A stretch of 64,000 bases of DNA from Polyangiaceae bacterium (lineage in GTDB: Bacteria > Myxococcota_A > Polyangia > Polyangiales > Polyangiaceae), in contig JAHBVY010000001.1 in assembly GCA_019637265.1 (NCBI GenBank), positions 1,302,001-1,366,000 on the forward strand, read 5' to 3'. Position numbers and translations under genes: made by a program. The first letter of the stretch is position 1, and each line of letters begins with the position of its first letter. The notes below the pieces were generated by a model. That model ran no database searches, was not told where the DNA came from, and saw only the letters and a program-made list of their open reading frames with translations. Positions 9,530-18,405 of the stretch are shown here, in pieces.

Positions 9530-9595
9530 CTCTCCTGGGTCTCGTGGCGTGGGTCCCGACACCGTCACCTCGGCTGCGGCTCCGCGGCACCATAG

Positions 9596-9625
9596 TTTTT
9601 TTGGGGGTTGGTGTCAGCCGTGCCG
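9596..9625 (+). repeat. G/T-rich intergenic element, form B
   Basis: TTTTTTTGGGGGTTGG then GTGTCAGCCGTGCCGC. It lies upstream of the kinase start, about 135 bp from a form A copy in the opposite orientation. Confidence 0.5.
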
Positions 9626-9760
9626 CGCGGCGAGGCGCGCACCAGCGCCGAGCGGCTTCGTCACACGGAGCGCGCTGAAACGCCGCGAAGTGGCGCTGAA
9701 AGCGCGCCGAAACACCGCGCTCCAAGGCACCCGCTCAGGCGCTCCTCCGACCTCGAGGTG

Positions 9761-9782
9761 CGCTGCCAAACCCTGAAAAAAC
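9761..9782 (-). repeat. G/T-rich intergenic element, form A
   Basis: Top strand CGCTGCCAAACCCTGAAAAA. It faces the form B copy at 9596-9625, giving an inverted pair inside the kinase/PHP gap. Confidence 0.5.
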
Positions 9783-9792
9783 ACGAGGCGCG

Positions 9793-11004
9793 TCATGGAG
9801 TCGCCGCAGCTGCCTCGGCGAGGAACACCGGTTGAATCCAGGCGCGGAGGCCCTTCGCGTCGGTGACCACCGCCCGCACGTAGCCCTCGTCCCCGCGCGG
9901 CTCATAGCTCGCGGAGGCGCCCTGCTGCTCGTGTAGGAGCCTACCCCCAGCGCCCACGAAGCGCGTCGACCACGGCGCCGTTCCCCCATGGATATCGAAG
10001 GTGACGCGCTCCGCGCTCACCGTGAGCCGCGACAGCTCCACCCCGGTGGAGGCGTAGAAGTCCCCCGCGGCGAGCGCTCGGCGCAGCGAGCCCAAGCTAG
10101 GCTCCGCGCGCACCCGCACGTAGCCCTTGTCACCCCCGTACACCGCGCGCCCGCTCCGCGCGCGCGCCTTCGCCTGTGAGAAATGGTGCGCGTCGTCCGT
10201 CGCGACGCCATACAGCGTCACCCCCGCGCCGAGCACGGCATCCCACAGCGCCTCCGAGCGCTGCTCGGCGCGCGCGGGTCCGGCGGGGTGCTGACCATCC
10301 AGCGCGGCGTTGCTCACCTCGAACAGCCGCGCGCCCCCCTCACGAGCGAGGCGCGTGAGGAGCCGCGCGTCCGCGGCGAAGTGAAAGCTCGGGTGGTAGA
10401 TCACCGAGAGGCCGCCGTGCGCCGCGGTCCACTCGAGCTGCTGCTGGTAGGCGGCGAAGCGCGCTGGCCTATAAGGCAACCTGACGTGCCTGGGCGCCGT
10501 ATCCGCGAGGAATAGCCCCCCGGTGTGGAACAAGCAGCGGTAGCCCGGGGGTGGCCCCGGGGTGCAGCTCGCGGCGTTCTGGGTGAGCTCCACCGCGGGG
10601 ACCCAGAGCATGCCGTCTGGCACCTCGCTCGGCTTCGTCACGTGGTTGTGGTCGCTGATCGCGACGAAGTCGTAGCCGCGCTCCGCGTAGAAGCGGAGGA
10701 TGGCCTCGGGCGGCTCCTCTGCGTCGTAGGAGCCCGACGAGTGGACGTGCAGCTGTCCCTTGAGGAAGCGCTCAGGGGGACTGGGCGGCGTGGTGGCGGG
10801 CTGCTCGGGGAGCGCCTGAGGTGGCTCGGCAGCGGACGGCTCAGCGGCGGACGGCTCGGCGGCGGACGGCTCGAGCGTGCTGTGCCGCTCGGGCACCTCG
10901 GGTGGAGGCGCGCTGCAGCTCAGCCCGATGCACGACAGCAGCCACGCGAGCCGGCTCAAGGCACGGTGTTGTCTGTCAGAGCGCCCGATCGGAGACGGCC
11001 TCAC
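9793..11004 (-). CDS. PHP-type metal-dependent hydrolase lipoprotein (CehA/McbA-like)
   Basis: From a GTG at 11004 the product begins with a hydrophobic segment ending in LSCIGLSCSA, a probable lipoprotein signal; the longer start at 11100 adds an Arg-rich stretch without function. A PSAAE tandem repeat (DNA repeat at about 10825-10875) links to a PHP fold: LHVHSSGSYD, VAISDHNH, VYHPSF and GVATDDAH supply the metal-binding His/Asp set of the CehA/McbA family, which includes carbamate and phosphoester hydrolases. The substrate cannot be told. The C-terminal 80 residues look like a beta sandwich. It is probably monocistronic. Confidence 0.8.
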   Translation of the reverse strand: MRPSPIGRSDRQHRALSRLAWLLSCIGLSCSAPPPEVPERHSTLEPSAAEPSAAEPSAAEPPQALPEQPATTPPSPPERFLKGQLHVHSSGSYDAEEPPEAILRFYAERGYDFVAISDHNHVTKPSEVPDGMLWVPAVELTQNAASCTPGPPPGYRCLFHTGGLFLADTAPRHVRLPYRPARFAAYQQQLEWTAAHGGLSVIYHPSFHFAADARLLTRLAREGGARLFEVSNAALDGQHPAGPARAEQRSEALWDAVLGAGVTLYGVATDDAHHFSQAKARARSGRAVYGGDKGYVRVRAEPSLGSLRRALAAGDFYASTGVELSRLTVSAERVTFDIHGGTAPWSTRFVGAGGRLLHEQQGASASYEPRGDEGYVRAVVTDAKGLRAWIQPVFLAEAAAATP

Positions 11005-11144
11005 GCCGCGGGTGAGCAGGCGGCGGGCAAACGGCGGGCGCCACCGAGCGACCCACTGGAGGAGAATGAGGGCCACGGCTCGTGAAGGCTCGTGAATCAA
11101 GGTAAGCTCGGCCTCGTCTCAGGCGAACCTTAGGAGTCCCTATC

Positions 11145-11402
11145 ATGAAGCTACAGCTTGCATCCATCGCGCTCCTCTCATTCGGCATCGGCATCGCCGG
11201 CTGCGTCGTGGTCCAAGAGCGGCCGGCCAACTCGACGCCCGCGGCCGACCCCACCGCGACGGCTACCGCCGAGCCCACCACGGATCCCTCCGCCACGGCG
11301 GAGCCCACCGCCGAGCCCACGGCGGAGCCCACCGCCACCGCCGAGCCCACCGCGCCAGGCGCTGGCTTCAAGCGCCCCGCGCCCGCCCCGAGCGGCACCT
11401 GA
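11145..11402 (+). CDS. Small Pro/Thr/Ala-rich lipoprotein
   Basis: 85 residues. The ATG follows AGGAG by 8-9 nt. Signal MKLQLASIALLSFGIGIAGC ends in a lipobox (IAGC). The mature part is a string of A-E-P-T repeats ending in KRPAPAPSGT, with no folded domain, so it may be a spacer or surface lipoprotein. Similar short repeat lipoproteins are common in this lineage. No function is assigned. Confidence 0.7.
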   Translation: MKLQLASIALLSFGIGIAGCVVVQERPANSTPAADPTATATAEPTTDPSATAEPTAEPTAEPTATAEPTAPGAGFKRPAPAPSGT

Positions 11403-11680
11403 CCACTGAACGCTGAGAGCCGGGGGGCTCGCTCCTCGCGTCGCCGCGTCGCTACGCGGTTGATTGTTGCGCCATCTCCCACTAAACCGGCTGCGGTGCC
11501 GAGCCAGGGTGTCCCTCGTGAGGGAGTCAGAGATACTGACAACACCAGCTCGCGTCGCGGGTCGGCTGCATGGCCGTCCCTCCCGGCGCTTCGGACACCT
11601 CGAGGCTGCTACGCGCCACTCGGTGCCGCGTAGCCACACCCGAGGCGCTCACCGCCCGGGCAACCCAACCAGGAGAGACA

Positions 11681-12007
11681 ATGGCAACTGCACAAGAGAA
11701 GATGGCCGAGGCCGCGACCAAGATCGCCGAGAACAAGGACAAGGCCGGGGAGATCGGCGCAACTTACAAGTTTGTCCTCGACGGTGAGGGCGGCGGCACC
11801 TGGATCATCAACCTCAAGGACGCCCCCGGCGTGACCGAGGGTGATGGCGAAGCGATGTGTACCATCAAGATGGCCGCCAGCGACTACGTCGACATGGTGG
11901 AGGGCAAGGCCAACGGGCAGCAGCTGTTCTTCACTGGCAAGCTGAAGATCGAGGGCGACATGGGCCTCGCGATGAAGCTCCAGAAGCTCACCGAGATCAT
12001 CAAGTGA
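11681..12007 (+). CDS. SCP2 sterol-binding-domain protein
   Basis: 108 residues, ATG at 11681 with AGGAGA five bases upstream. The sequence is a stand-alone SCP2 domain: GEGGGTWIINLKD, then MCTIKMAASDYVDMVEGK, FFTGKLKIEGD, and the final helix MKLQKLTEIIK. SCP2 proteins hold fatty acyl-CoA or other lipids in a hydrophobic tunnel. There is no signal peptide, so it is cytoplasmic. It is solitary; the 278 bp before it show no gene. Confidence 0.88.
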   Translation: MATAQEKMAEAATKIAENKDKAGEIGATYKFVLDGEGGGTWIINLKDAPGVTEGDGEAMCTIKMAASDYVDMVEGKANGQQLFFTGKLKIEGDMGLAMKLQKLTEIIK

Positions 12008-12174
12008 AGTGAACGGGGGTCGCTGGCGCTGCCCTCGCAGCCGCGGTTGCCTCGCTCGTCCAAGAGCAGGCACGCGCGCGAGGTTGGAAAGCCAGCCGGC
12101 GGCCCCATCGCGCAGGCCCCGAGGCTCGCAGCCTCGCGGTCTCTTCAGAGCAGGCGTCATCCTGAGGCGTCTTG

Positions 12175-12960
12175 GTGTACGCTCAGGGCGACGTGGACCA
12201 TAAGACCCCTCCCCAGTTCAAGGCCCCTGCTCTTCGCCCAGGCGCGCGAGCCGCTCGGGGCGCGGCGACCGGGAGTCGAGGCAAGCGTCCCCCGTCGAAC
12301 GACGCGGCGGGCGCCGACTCGTCGGGCAGCGGTGCGGCGGGAGCTGCCCGCTCGGCAAACCGCGCCGCTGCGAGCACCACGCGCGTCGACGACGGACCGC
12401 GCTGGGAGCCGAGCCCACCGCTCGGGCGTCGCACGCCCTCCGCACCGCTGCGCGTCGACACGCGGTCCCCGTTGTCCGCCGAAGCGCCTGGTTGGATGCA
12501 CCGCGCGCGGCGGCTAGCCGAGGCGCTCGAGGAGGCCATCAGCCGAGCTGACATCACGGCCAGCACCGAGGCCAGCGTCGAGCGCGCCTGGGCCGCGTGG
12601 GAGCTCGCGGACACCAGCGACGCCGAAATAGCCAAGGTCGCGAGCGTGGTGCAGCACGCCCACCGGGCGATCCGGGGGACGGAGCGCGCCGAGCTGGCGC
12701 AGGCGGTGAACGACTGCGCGGAGGTGCTGAAGAGCGCGCTGCCGCCCCACGTGAGTGAGCACACGCCGTTCGAAGACATCGTGGACCTGGTGCGCGCGCT
12801 GAAGGCCGAGGCCGATCCTTGGATGGCGGTGCTGACGGTCACGAGCGCGCTGCTCGGCTGGGCCGAGGCGGGGCGCGCCCACGCGGCGCGCGCGATCCGC
12901 GTCGCGTTGGATGCCGATCATCAGGGACAGCCGCACGCCAACACAGCACAGGATACCTGA
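12175..12960 (+). CDS. Unrecognised helical protein, first of a tandem paralog pair
   Basis: About 261 residues from a GTG at 12175, chosen because GAGG lies seven bases upstream; TTG 12172 and GTG 12193 are alternatives. Residues 1-105 are basic and disordered. The rest is a helical domain from WMHRARRLAEALEEAI to ADPWMAVLTVTSALLGW and ARAIRVAL. It aligns over about 140 residues with the next gene, roughly 40 percent identical by eye, with shared HRAIR/HHAIR, DCAE, TPFD/TPFE and EADPW. No catalytic motif or membrane segment is seen. Function unknown. Confidence 0.7.
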   Translation: MYAQGDVDHKTPPQFKAPALRPGARAARGAATGSRGKRPPSNDAAGADSSGSGAAGAARSANRAAASTTRVDDGPRWEPSPPLGRRTPSAPLRVDTRSPLSAEAPGWMHRARRLAEALEEAISRADITASTEASVERAWAAWELADTSDAEIAKVASVVQHAHRAIRGTERAELAQAVNDCAEVLKSALPPHVSEHTPFEDIVDLVRALKAEADPWMAVLTVTSALLGWAEAGRAHAARAIRVALDADHQGQPHANTAQDT

Positions 12961-13041
12961 CGAACCGCCGATCTCGGGCATCAGCGCGGCGCCGCCACCC
13001 TCGGCGCCGCTAGCCGCCCCGCCCACCCTGAAACCCCGCGG

Positions 13042-13719
13042 ATGAGAAAGCCCCCTAGGACTCAGTACCTGTCAGACACCCCGACCCACGTGCTCGCACG
13101 GGAGGGCGAGGGTGGGCTTCGCTCCACCGCTCACAACGCCCCGGATGAAGAGCTGCTCGCGCTCGCGAGCCGCACCGCCGTCCTGCACGAGGTGGAGGAG
13201 CGCGCGCAGGCGCCGCGCAGGAGCTCAGGCCCGGTGACCCTGCGGCCGCTGCCACCCGACGCGCCGCCGTGGATGCGCGCCGCGCGGGAGCTCAGCCTGG
13301 AGCTCGAGCACGCCATCGCTCAGGGGAGCACCTCACGAGCGGCCGCGCTCAGCGTCCAGCGCGCGGCGCTCGCCTACCAGGCGCTCGGCACACCCCAAGA
13401 GCGCATCGTGCGCGTCGCGCGCCTGATCCGCCGCGCCCACCACGCCATCCGCGAGACGCGACGCCCCGAGCTCGACGCCGCGGTGCGCGACTGCGCGGAG
13501 ATCATCTACGACGGCCTGTCGGTGAACCTCCGCCGCACCACGCCCTTCGACGCGGTGATCGCCGTGGTGCGCGAGCTGCACGCCGAGGCGGATCCATGGG
13601 TGGCGGTGGTTCAAGGCACCAGCACGCTGCTCGGCTGGCGCGACGCCGCGCGCACGCAAGCCGCGCAGGCGATCCGCGTCGCGCTGGAAGAAGAGCAAGC
13701 GAGCTACGCCGGAGGCTGA
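13042..13719 (+). CDS. Unrecognised helical protein, second of a tandem paralog pair
   Basis: 225 residues from the ATG at 13042. After about 70 disordered residues, a helical domain runs from WMRAARELSLELEHAI through RRAHHAIRETRRPELD, DCAEII, TPFDAVIAVVREL and EADPWVAV to LLGWRDAARTQAAQAIRVAL. It is the paralog of 12175-12960, 81 bp downstream in the same direction, so they are probably co-transcribed. Conserved positions are charged or aromatic, suggesting a protein-interaction module rather than an enzyme. Function unknown. Confidence 0.72.
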   Translation: MRKPPRTQYLSDTPTHVLAREGEGGLRSTAHNAPDEELLALASRTAVLHEVEERAQAPRRSSGPVTLRPLPPDAPPWMRAARELSLELEHAIAQGSTSRAAALSVQRAALAYQALGTPQERIVRVARLIRRAHHAIRETRRPELDAAVRDCAEIIYDGLSVNLRRTTPFDAVIAVVRELHAEADPWVAVVQGTSTLLGWRDAARTQAAQAIRVALEEEQASYAGG

Positions 13720-13728
13720 GCGGACCCC

Positions 13729-13754
13729 GTCAGCCGAGCGAACGGGCTCAGTCG
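13729..13754. repeat. Direct repeat, copy 1, beside a gene end
   Basis: GTCAGCCGAGCGAACGGGCT then CAGTCG. It differs at one base from 13876-13901, which covers the stop codon of the FKBP gene. This copy lies 10 bp past the stop of the second paralog. Copy 2 can form a small hairpin CTGAGC/GCTCAG; here a mismatch weakens it. Confidence 0.65.
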
Positions 13755-13795
13755 GCGGGCTCGATCCGGCGCGCGCTCACGGGGGATAGCGGCGC

Positions 13796-13823
13796 GGTGC
13801 CGTCTAACCCCCCCAAAAACCCG
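13796..13823 (-). repeat. G/T-rich intergenic element, form B
   Basis: Top strand GGTGCCGTCTAACCCCCCCA then AAAACCCG. It lies between two convergent genes. Confidence 0.55.
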
Positions 13824-13875
13824 CTTGGACAGCGCACCTGATGATGCCTCGTCGAAGACGCCTACCAGCGGCCTC

Positions 13876-13901
13876 GTCAGCTGAGCGAACGGGCTCAGTC
13901 G
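13876..13901. repeat. Direct repeat, copy 2, overlapping the FKBP stop codon
   Basis: GTCAGCTGAGCGAACGGGCT then CAGTCG. The TCA at 13895-13897 is the reverse complement of the FKBP TGA. The arms CTGAGC and GCTCAG can pair, so it may act as a weak terminator for both convergent genes. Confidence 0.6.
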
Positions 13902-14365
13902 ATGCCGATCAGCTCGATGTCGAACAGCAGCGTGGCGTTACCCGGGATGGTGGGCGGGCGACCCGAAGCGCCATAGGCCTTGTCCCCCGGGATGCTCAGC
14001 TTGCGCTTGCCCCCCACCTTCATCCCGACCACCCCCTCGTCCCAACCGACGATCACCTCGCGAGCGCCCACCGTGAACGAGAAAGGGTCGCGCTCCCGCG
14101 AGCTGTCGAACTGGGTGCCGTCGACCAAGGTGCCCGTGTAGTGCACCCGCACCTTGTCACCGGACTTCGCCTCGGCGCCGGTGCCCACCACCTCATCCTC
14201 GATCTTCAGCTCGGTGATCCCACCCGTCACGTCCTTCGCCGGCGCCGTCGCGGAGTTCTGCGTCCGGCGCTCCACGGTGGTCGGCTCCGGTACTTTGTCG
14301 TCACACGCCGCGAGCCCGATCGACGCGCACAGGAGCGCGCACACTTGAAACCGCCAACTGAGCAT
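13895..14365 (-). CDS. FKBP-type peptidyl-prolyl isomerase lipoprotein
   Basis: 156 residues. Lipoprotein signal ending LLCASIGLAAC. A complete single FKBP domain follows: VRVHYTGTLVDGTQFDSS, the pocket motif EVIVGWDEGVVGMKVGGKRKL, and AYGASGRPPTIPGNATL with FDIELIGI at the end. It catalyses cis-trans proline isomerisation and, being lipidated, acts on exported proteins at the inner or outer membrane. It is about as short as minimal FKBPs, with no dimerisation extension. Single gene, convergent with the paralog pair. Confidence 0.93.
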   Translation of the reverse strand: MLSWRFQVCALLCASIGLAACDDKVPEPTTVERRTQNSATAPAKDVTGGITELKIEDEVVGTGAEAKSGDKVRVHYTGTLVDGTQFDSSRERDPFSFTVGAREVIVGWDEGVVGMKVGGKRKLSIPGDKAYGASGRPPTIPGNATLLFDIELIGID

Positions 14366-14458
14366 GCCGCGCTCTAGCGCGGCGATCCGTTCGCCGCCAG
14401 TCCTAGCGCGCTGCGCGAAGAGTCGAGCGCTCCCGCGTCCCAGCGCGCGCGCCTGAGC

Positions 14459-14857
14459 TCAGGCGTCGTCGAGCAGCAGCCGGTTGCCCGCGGCGATGGC
14501 GCCGTCGCGGGCGCCCTGGATGATGCGGTCCGCCTGCTCCTCATCGAAGCCCAGCCGCTCCACCAGCTCTTTCAGCAGATCACGCTCGCTGTCACTCGTC
14601 TCACCGTCAGCCGCGCTGAGCAATGCCGCGTTGCTCAGCAAGATCTCCCGCCCCTCGTCGTCGAGCTCATCGAACGGGATGTCGTCCAAGGAGCGCGGCT
14701 CCTTGGCGTACTCCTTGAGCTCTTGCTCCTCCTCCTCGGTCGCGTCGTACAGCCCCAAGAAGCCATCAATCACGCCCTCCTCAGGCGCAGCGACGTGACC
14801 ATCGGCCCAAGCGACGGCGATCAATGAGCGGACGATGTGCTTCTCTTCGGGGGTCAT
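14459..14857 (-). CDS. TerB-like (tellurite-resistance/DjlA-type) helical protein
   Basis: About 132 residues from the ATG at 14857, preceded by AGGAG at seven bases; the longer start at 14911 is not needed. The acidic all-helical pattern with HIVRSLIAVAWADGHVAAPE near the start and LSAADGETSDSERDLL in the second half is the TerB signature, two metal-binding acidic turns (WADGxxxxxE and AADGExxxxE). Such proteins are cytoplasmic and often linked to stress or membrane signalling; no ter genes are nearby, so tellurite resistance should not be assumed. Confidence 0.72.
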   Translation of the reverse strand: MTPEEKHIVRSLIAVAWADGHVAAPEEGVIDGFLGLYDATEEEEQELKEYAKEPRSLDDIPFDELDDEGREILLSNAALLSAADGETSDSERDLLKELVERLGFDEEQADRIIQGARDGAIAAGNRLLLDDA

Positions 14858-14874
14858 GAACGGCTCCTGGTGGA

Positions 14875-14888
14875 GGGTTGGGTTTGGC
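14875..14888 (+). repeat. G/T-rich intergenic element, form A (weak copy)
   Basis: GGGTTGGGTTTGGCG, 18 bp upstream of the TerB-like start. It lacks the G5 run, so it is the least certain copy of the family. Confidence 0.35.
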
Positions 14889-14980
14889 GTGGCGGCGACG
14901 TCGAGCCGCATCGATCTTCAGCCAGCGCGTGCGCCGCGCACGAGACACGAGCGGCGCGCAAACATGAGCGACGCTTCGAA

Positions 14981-15703
14981 TCAGGGCGGCGGCGGTCGAT
15001 TGACCTCATCCCCCGCGCAGTTGATGGTCAGGCGTTCTGGGTAGTCGGCAGGCCCACTGACCCGCGTCATGGTCCAGGTGGAACCAGCGATGTCGAGGGT
15101 GGTGGGGTCCACCACCGTGCCCTGCGGGATCACCCCGCAGTAGAAGTCCGCCACCTCACACACGCCGCCCGGCCCACCTGGCGGATCGGAAGGGCAAGAC
15201 AAAATCTTCAAGGCCTCCACCCGGAGCGTGCTGCCGGTGATCGGGTTCGCCTCACCCACCACGCCCAGCTCCGGCACGTCGTGCCCCAGGCCACCGTCAG
15301 TCACCCTCATCGGGCCCAAGGTGAGCGGTGCGCCCACCGGCGTGGCACCATCGGTGGTGCTGAGCGGCTGCAGCACCCACGTCGTCTCGAGCGGGCCGTT
15401 GGCGTCCGTGGTGGTCACCTCCGCCAAGAACACGAGGGGGAGCGTGGTCGCGACCGAAGGCGACATCACGAAGTAGAACTGCCCGTCGATGGCGCCCGCC
15501 GCGGGGCTGGCGCAGGTGGTGTCACAGGCGCCCTTCACGGGATCGCAAGCGGTGCCCCCCTCGAAGTTCCCTCGGTCGACCTGCTCTTTACAGCGCTTGG
15601 CGAACTCCTGGAGCTCCCCCTCCGGGTCCGCACAGCCTGGAGCCACGAGGCTCGCCGCCAAGGCCAACAGCGCGAGGCTCGCGCCCTTCACCACACGTCT
15701 CAT
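14981..15703 (-). CDS. Lipoprotein of unknown function
   Basis: 240 residues from the ATG at 15703, where a lipoprotein signal starts (SLALLALAASLVAPGC). An upstream extension to 16153 is open but would mask the signal and overlaps the divergent FadL gene. The mature part holds several Cys (KRCKEQ, ACDPVKGACDTTC, LSCPSD, VCEVADFYCG, INCAG), suggesting disulfides, in a beta-rich pattern. No family is recognised. Confidence 0.68.
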   Translation of the reverse strand: MRRVVKGASLALLALAASLVAPGCADPEGELQEFAKRCKEQVDRGNFEGGTACDPVKGACDTTCASPAAGAIDGQFYFVMSPSVATTLPLVFLAEVTTTDANGPLETTWVLQPLSTTDGATPVGAPLTLGPMRVTDGGLGHDVPELGVVGEANPITGSTLRVEALKILSCPSDPPGGPGGVCEVADFYCGVIPQGTVVDPTTLDIAGSTWTMTRVSGPADYPERLTINCAGDEVNRPPPP

Positions 15704-15962
15704 CGCCGCAATCTGCCACGCTCGCGCGCCAAGTAGAAGGGTCGATCTCACCTCAGCTCGCGCCAAGGGGGGCACGCAGTAGGCCAGGTGGGCTGCGCTT
15801 TGCTCCGAGGGGCTACGCCGTGCGCCGAAGCGGCTGCGCTGCGCGCCAAGGGGGCCATGCCTTGCGCCAGGTGCGCTTGGGCGCCTGAGTAGGTTTGCAG
15901 CGTTTCCTCGGTCTAGTGAAACCCCATGGAGCTTTTCTCGACAACTAGGTAAAAAGGGCGTG

Positions 15963-17417
15963 ATGCGACGAAACGTTGGGCGCTCTGGGTTCGGGTTAGC
16001 GCGGCGGGCGGCCGCGCCATCAGGCGCGCGAGCGCTGCTCACCGCGGCAGCGGGCGCCGCCGTGTGGCTCGCGGCAACCCCGGCGGCCGCGTCAGGCTTC
16101 TCCGTGGCTCGCGCGGGTGGTGAGCACGGCACCCCCATGACCACCAACGGCACCAGCCTCTACTACAACCCCGCCGGGTTCGCCGCGAGCCAGGGCACCC
16201 GGGTGTACCTCGACATCACCACCGCGTGGCGCAGCGCGAGCTACGAGCACACGGAGGCCCCCAGCGACTACTCGCAGACGGGGAGCCGAGACGTGGAGCT
16301 CGCGCGCGAGGCGAACACCCACCGGGGCAAGCTGTTCAACATCATCCCCTCCCCCGCGGCCTTCGTCAGCACCAAGCTAGGCGACCTGGGCCTGGCGCTC
16401 GGCTTCTCCACGCCGTTCGGCGGCGCGGCGCGCTGGGGCAAGAACGAGGACCTCGAGGGCAACCCGAGCTACCAGGGCCTCTCCGATGGTGGGCAGCGCT
16501 GGTACACCATCGATGGTGAGCTGCGGACGAGCTACCTGAGCTTCGGCGTGGGTTACCACCTCAAGGACGTGGGGCTGTCTTTCGGGCTCGCGGCGAACGC
16601 GCTGCTCTCCTCGGTCAAGACGCTGCGCGCGCGCAACGCCGACGGGAGCGACAACATCGTGCGCGAGGGGCGCACCTACCTCGAGGCTTCGAGCCTCGAC
16701 TTCAGCCTCGGGCTCGGGGTGCGCTACGCCACGCAGGGTGACGCGTGGGTGGTCGGCGCCTCGTGGCAGAGCGCGCCGAACTTCGACGGTGAGGTGCGCA
16801 TGTCAGGCACGCTGACCAATATCTACGGCCCCGCCGACGCGCTCGCGGGCGGCAGCACGGGGGACACGGACTTCACGGGCAACCTGCCCAACGTGTTCCG
16901 CCTCGGGGTGGAGCACCGCGCGAGCGAGCGGATCGCCCTGCGCCTGTTCGGCGACTACCAGACCTGGAGCGCGGTGAAGAATCACTGTGTGCTGCCCACG
17001 GACCAGACGTGTGACATCCAACCGAACGGCACGGACAAGAACGGCGTCACCACGGTGAACCAGCCGCGCAACTGGCGCGACACCTTCGGGGTCCGCCTCG
17101 GCGCCAGCTACTTCCTGCAAGACGGCCCGGAGATCTTCTGGGGCCTCGGCTACGCGTCGAACGCCATCGACGACGAGTACCTCGAGCCGGCGTTGATGGA
17201 CTTCCACGCGCTGACCCCGGTGGTCGGCGCCCGCTTCCAGGTGGCGGAGCCGCTCGCGCTCGCGGTCTCCTACACTCAGGTCATCTACTTCTCCCGAGAC
17301 ACCTCGGGGAAGTCCATCCTCGACGATCAGGCCGCGCCCTCCGCCGGCCCCGACGCCGGCGGCAAGTACAGCCAGTCGATCGGGGTGCTCAACGTGGGCG
17401 CCGAGCTCGCGTTCTGA
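15963..17417 (+). CDS. Outer-membrane transport protein, OmpP1/FadL/TodX family
   Basis: 484 residues from the ATG at 15963 (a GTG lies three bases upstream). A long signal peptide ends in WLAATPAAASG. The mature start GFSVARAGGEHGTPMTTNGTSLYYNPAGFA is the FadL hatch region with the family NPAG motif. The rest alternates in beta-barrel fashion and the last residue is an aromatic Phe (VGAELAF), as needed for barrel insertion. FadL proteins let hydrophobic compounds such as long-chain fatty acids cross the outer membrane. It is divergent from the Cys-rich lipoprotein; the 259-bp gap is full of imperfect GCGCCAAG-type repeats. Confidence 0.9.
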   Translation: MRRNVGRSGFGLARRAAAPSGARALLTAAAGAAVWLAATPAAASGFSVARAGGEHGTPMTTNGTSLYYNPAGFAASQGTRVYLDITTAWRSASYEHTEAPSDYSQTGSRDVELAREANTHRGKLFNIIPSPAAFVSTKLGDLGLALGFSTPFGGAARWGKNEDLEGNPSYQGLSDGGQRWYTIDGELRTSYLSFGVGYHLKDVGLSFGLAANALLSSVKTLRARNADGSDNIVREGRTYLEASSLDFSLGLGVRYATQGDAWVVGASWQSAPNFDGEVRMSGTLTNIYGPADALAGGSTGDTDFTGNLPNVFRLGVEHRASERIALRLFGDYQTWSAVKNHCVLPTDQTCDIQPNGTDKNGVTTVNQPRNWRDTFGVRLGASYFLQDGPEIFWGLGYASNAIDDEYLEPALMDFHALTPVVGARFQVAEPLALAVSYTQVIYFSRDTSGKSILDDQAAPSAGPDAGGKYSQSIGVLNVGAELAF

Positions 17418-17480
17418 TCACCACCTCCCTCATGGCATCGAGGCTCGAAGCTCGAGCACGTGGCAAAATAAGTTAGCCCT

Positions 17481-18080
17481 ATGGATCATCATCGCTTCGA
17501 CGAAGCGTACTACCACCGCTTCTACGAGGACCCCGAGACCCGCGTCGTCTCGGAGGAGGAGCACGCGAAGCTCGCTCAGTTCGTGTTCTCGTTCGCAGAG
17601 TACAACAACCTGACCATCGAGAGCGTGCTCGACGTGGGCGCCGGCGTCGGCCTGTGGAAGCGGTGGATCGAGGCGAATCGCCCCGGCGCCAGCTACCTCG
17701 GCACGGAGGTGAGCGAGGCCATGTGCACCAAGCACGGCTGGGAGCACCGCGACATCGCGCGCTGGCGCGATCGCAAGCGCCACGATCTGGTGATCTGCCA
17801 AGGGGTGCTGCAGTACCTGCCGGATCCGGACGTCGCGCCCGCCATCGCCAACCTGGCGGCGATGGCCGGTGGCCTGGTGTACCTGGAGATCACGACGCGC
17901 GCCGACCTGCGCGATCAGTGCGACAAGGACCGCACCGATCAGAACATCTACATCAGGAACGGCTCCTACTACCGGGGGATCTTGCAGAAGCACCTGGTGC
18001 ACGTCGGCTGCGGCCTCTACTGGCCCAAGGACGTACACTGGCCATTCTTCGAGCTGGAGATGTGCCAGACGGTCAAGTAG
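17481..18080 (+). CDS. Class I SAM-dependent methyltransferase
   Basis: 199 residues. Motif I is VLDVGAGVGLWKRW at about 54-67, followed by an acidic end of beta 2 (LGTEVSEAM) and a motif IV-like LVICQGVLQYLPD. The architecture is the compact Methyltransf_11/23 type with an N-terminal YYHRFYEDPETRV segment. The substrate is not apparent. The next gene (18102) follows 21 bases later and may be co-transcribed. Confidence 0.85.
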   Translation: MDHHRFDEAYYHRFYEDPETRVVSEEEHAKLAQFVFSFAEYNNLTIESVLDVGAGVGLWKRWIEANRPGASYLGTEVSEAMCTKHGWEHRDIARWRDRKRHDLVICQGVLQYLPDPDVAPAIANLAAMAGGLVYLEITTRADLRDQCDKDRTDQNIYIRNGSYYRGILQKHLVHVGCGLYWPKDVHWPFFELEMCQTVK

Positions 18081-18101
18081 CGCGAACAGGGAGACAGCAG
18101 G

Positions 18102-18398
18102 GTGAACCGAAACGCGATCCGAGGAGTGCTGTTCGCGCTGATCTTGGTCGCGAGCGGGCTGGGGCTGCGTAACTCGCTGGGGGAGCCGCAGGAGGCGATC
18201 GACCAGGCTGACGCGCTGATCTGCGGAGCGCCCGGGTGCCCCGCGCAGCTGGTCCGCTGGGAGCGCGGCCCGTTCTCCCACGTGCGCGTCTACCAAGAGG
18301 CGCCAGGCCAGCCCCGCACCATCGAGATCCGCTGTCAGCGCAGCTACGTGCTGCTCGGCGACTACGCCTGCGTGAACCAGACCCCCAAGCGTCCCTGA
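18102..18398 (+). CDS. Small exported protein of unknown function
   Basis: 98 residues from a GTG at 18102, with purine-rich GGGAGA upstream. An N-terminal hydrophobic segment (GVLFALILVASGLGL) acts as a signal or anchor. The remaining 70 residues hold four Cys (ALICGAPGCPAQL, IRCQRSY, DYACVNQ), probably two disulfides. It directly follows the methyltransferase and nearly touches the stop of the convergent TPR gene. No family recognised. Confidence 0.62.
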   Translation: MNRNAIRGVLFALILVASGLGLRNSLGEPQEAIDQADALICGAPGCPAQLVRWERGPFSHVRVYQEAPGQPRTIEIRCQRSYVLLGDYACVNQTPKRP

Positions 18399-18405
18399 CG
18401 AACCC

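Noticed and set aside
14459..14857. Tellurite resistance gene
   Set aside because: Only the TerB-like fold is seen; no terZACDE partners in the window.
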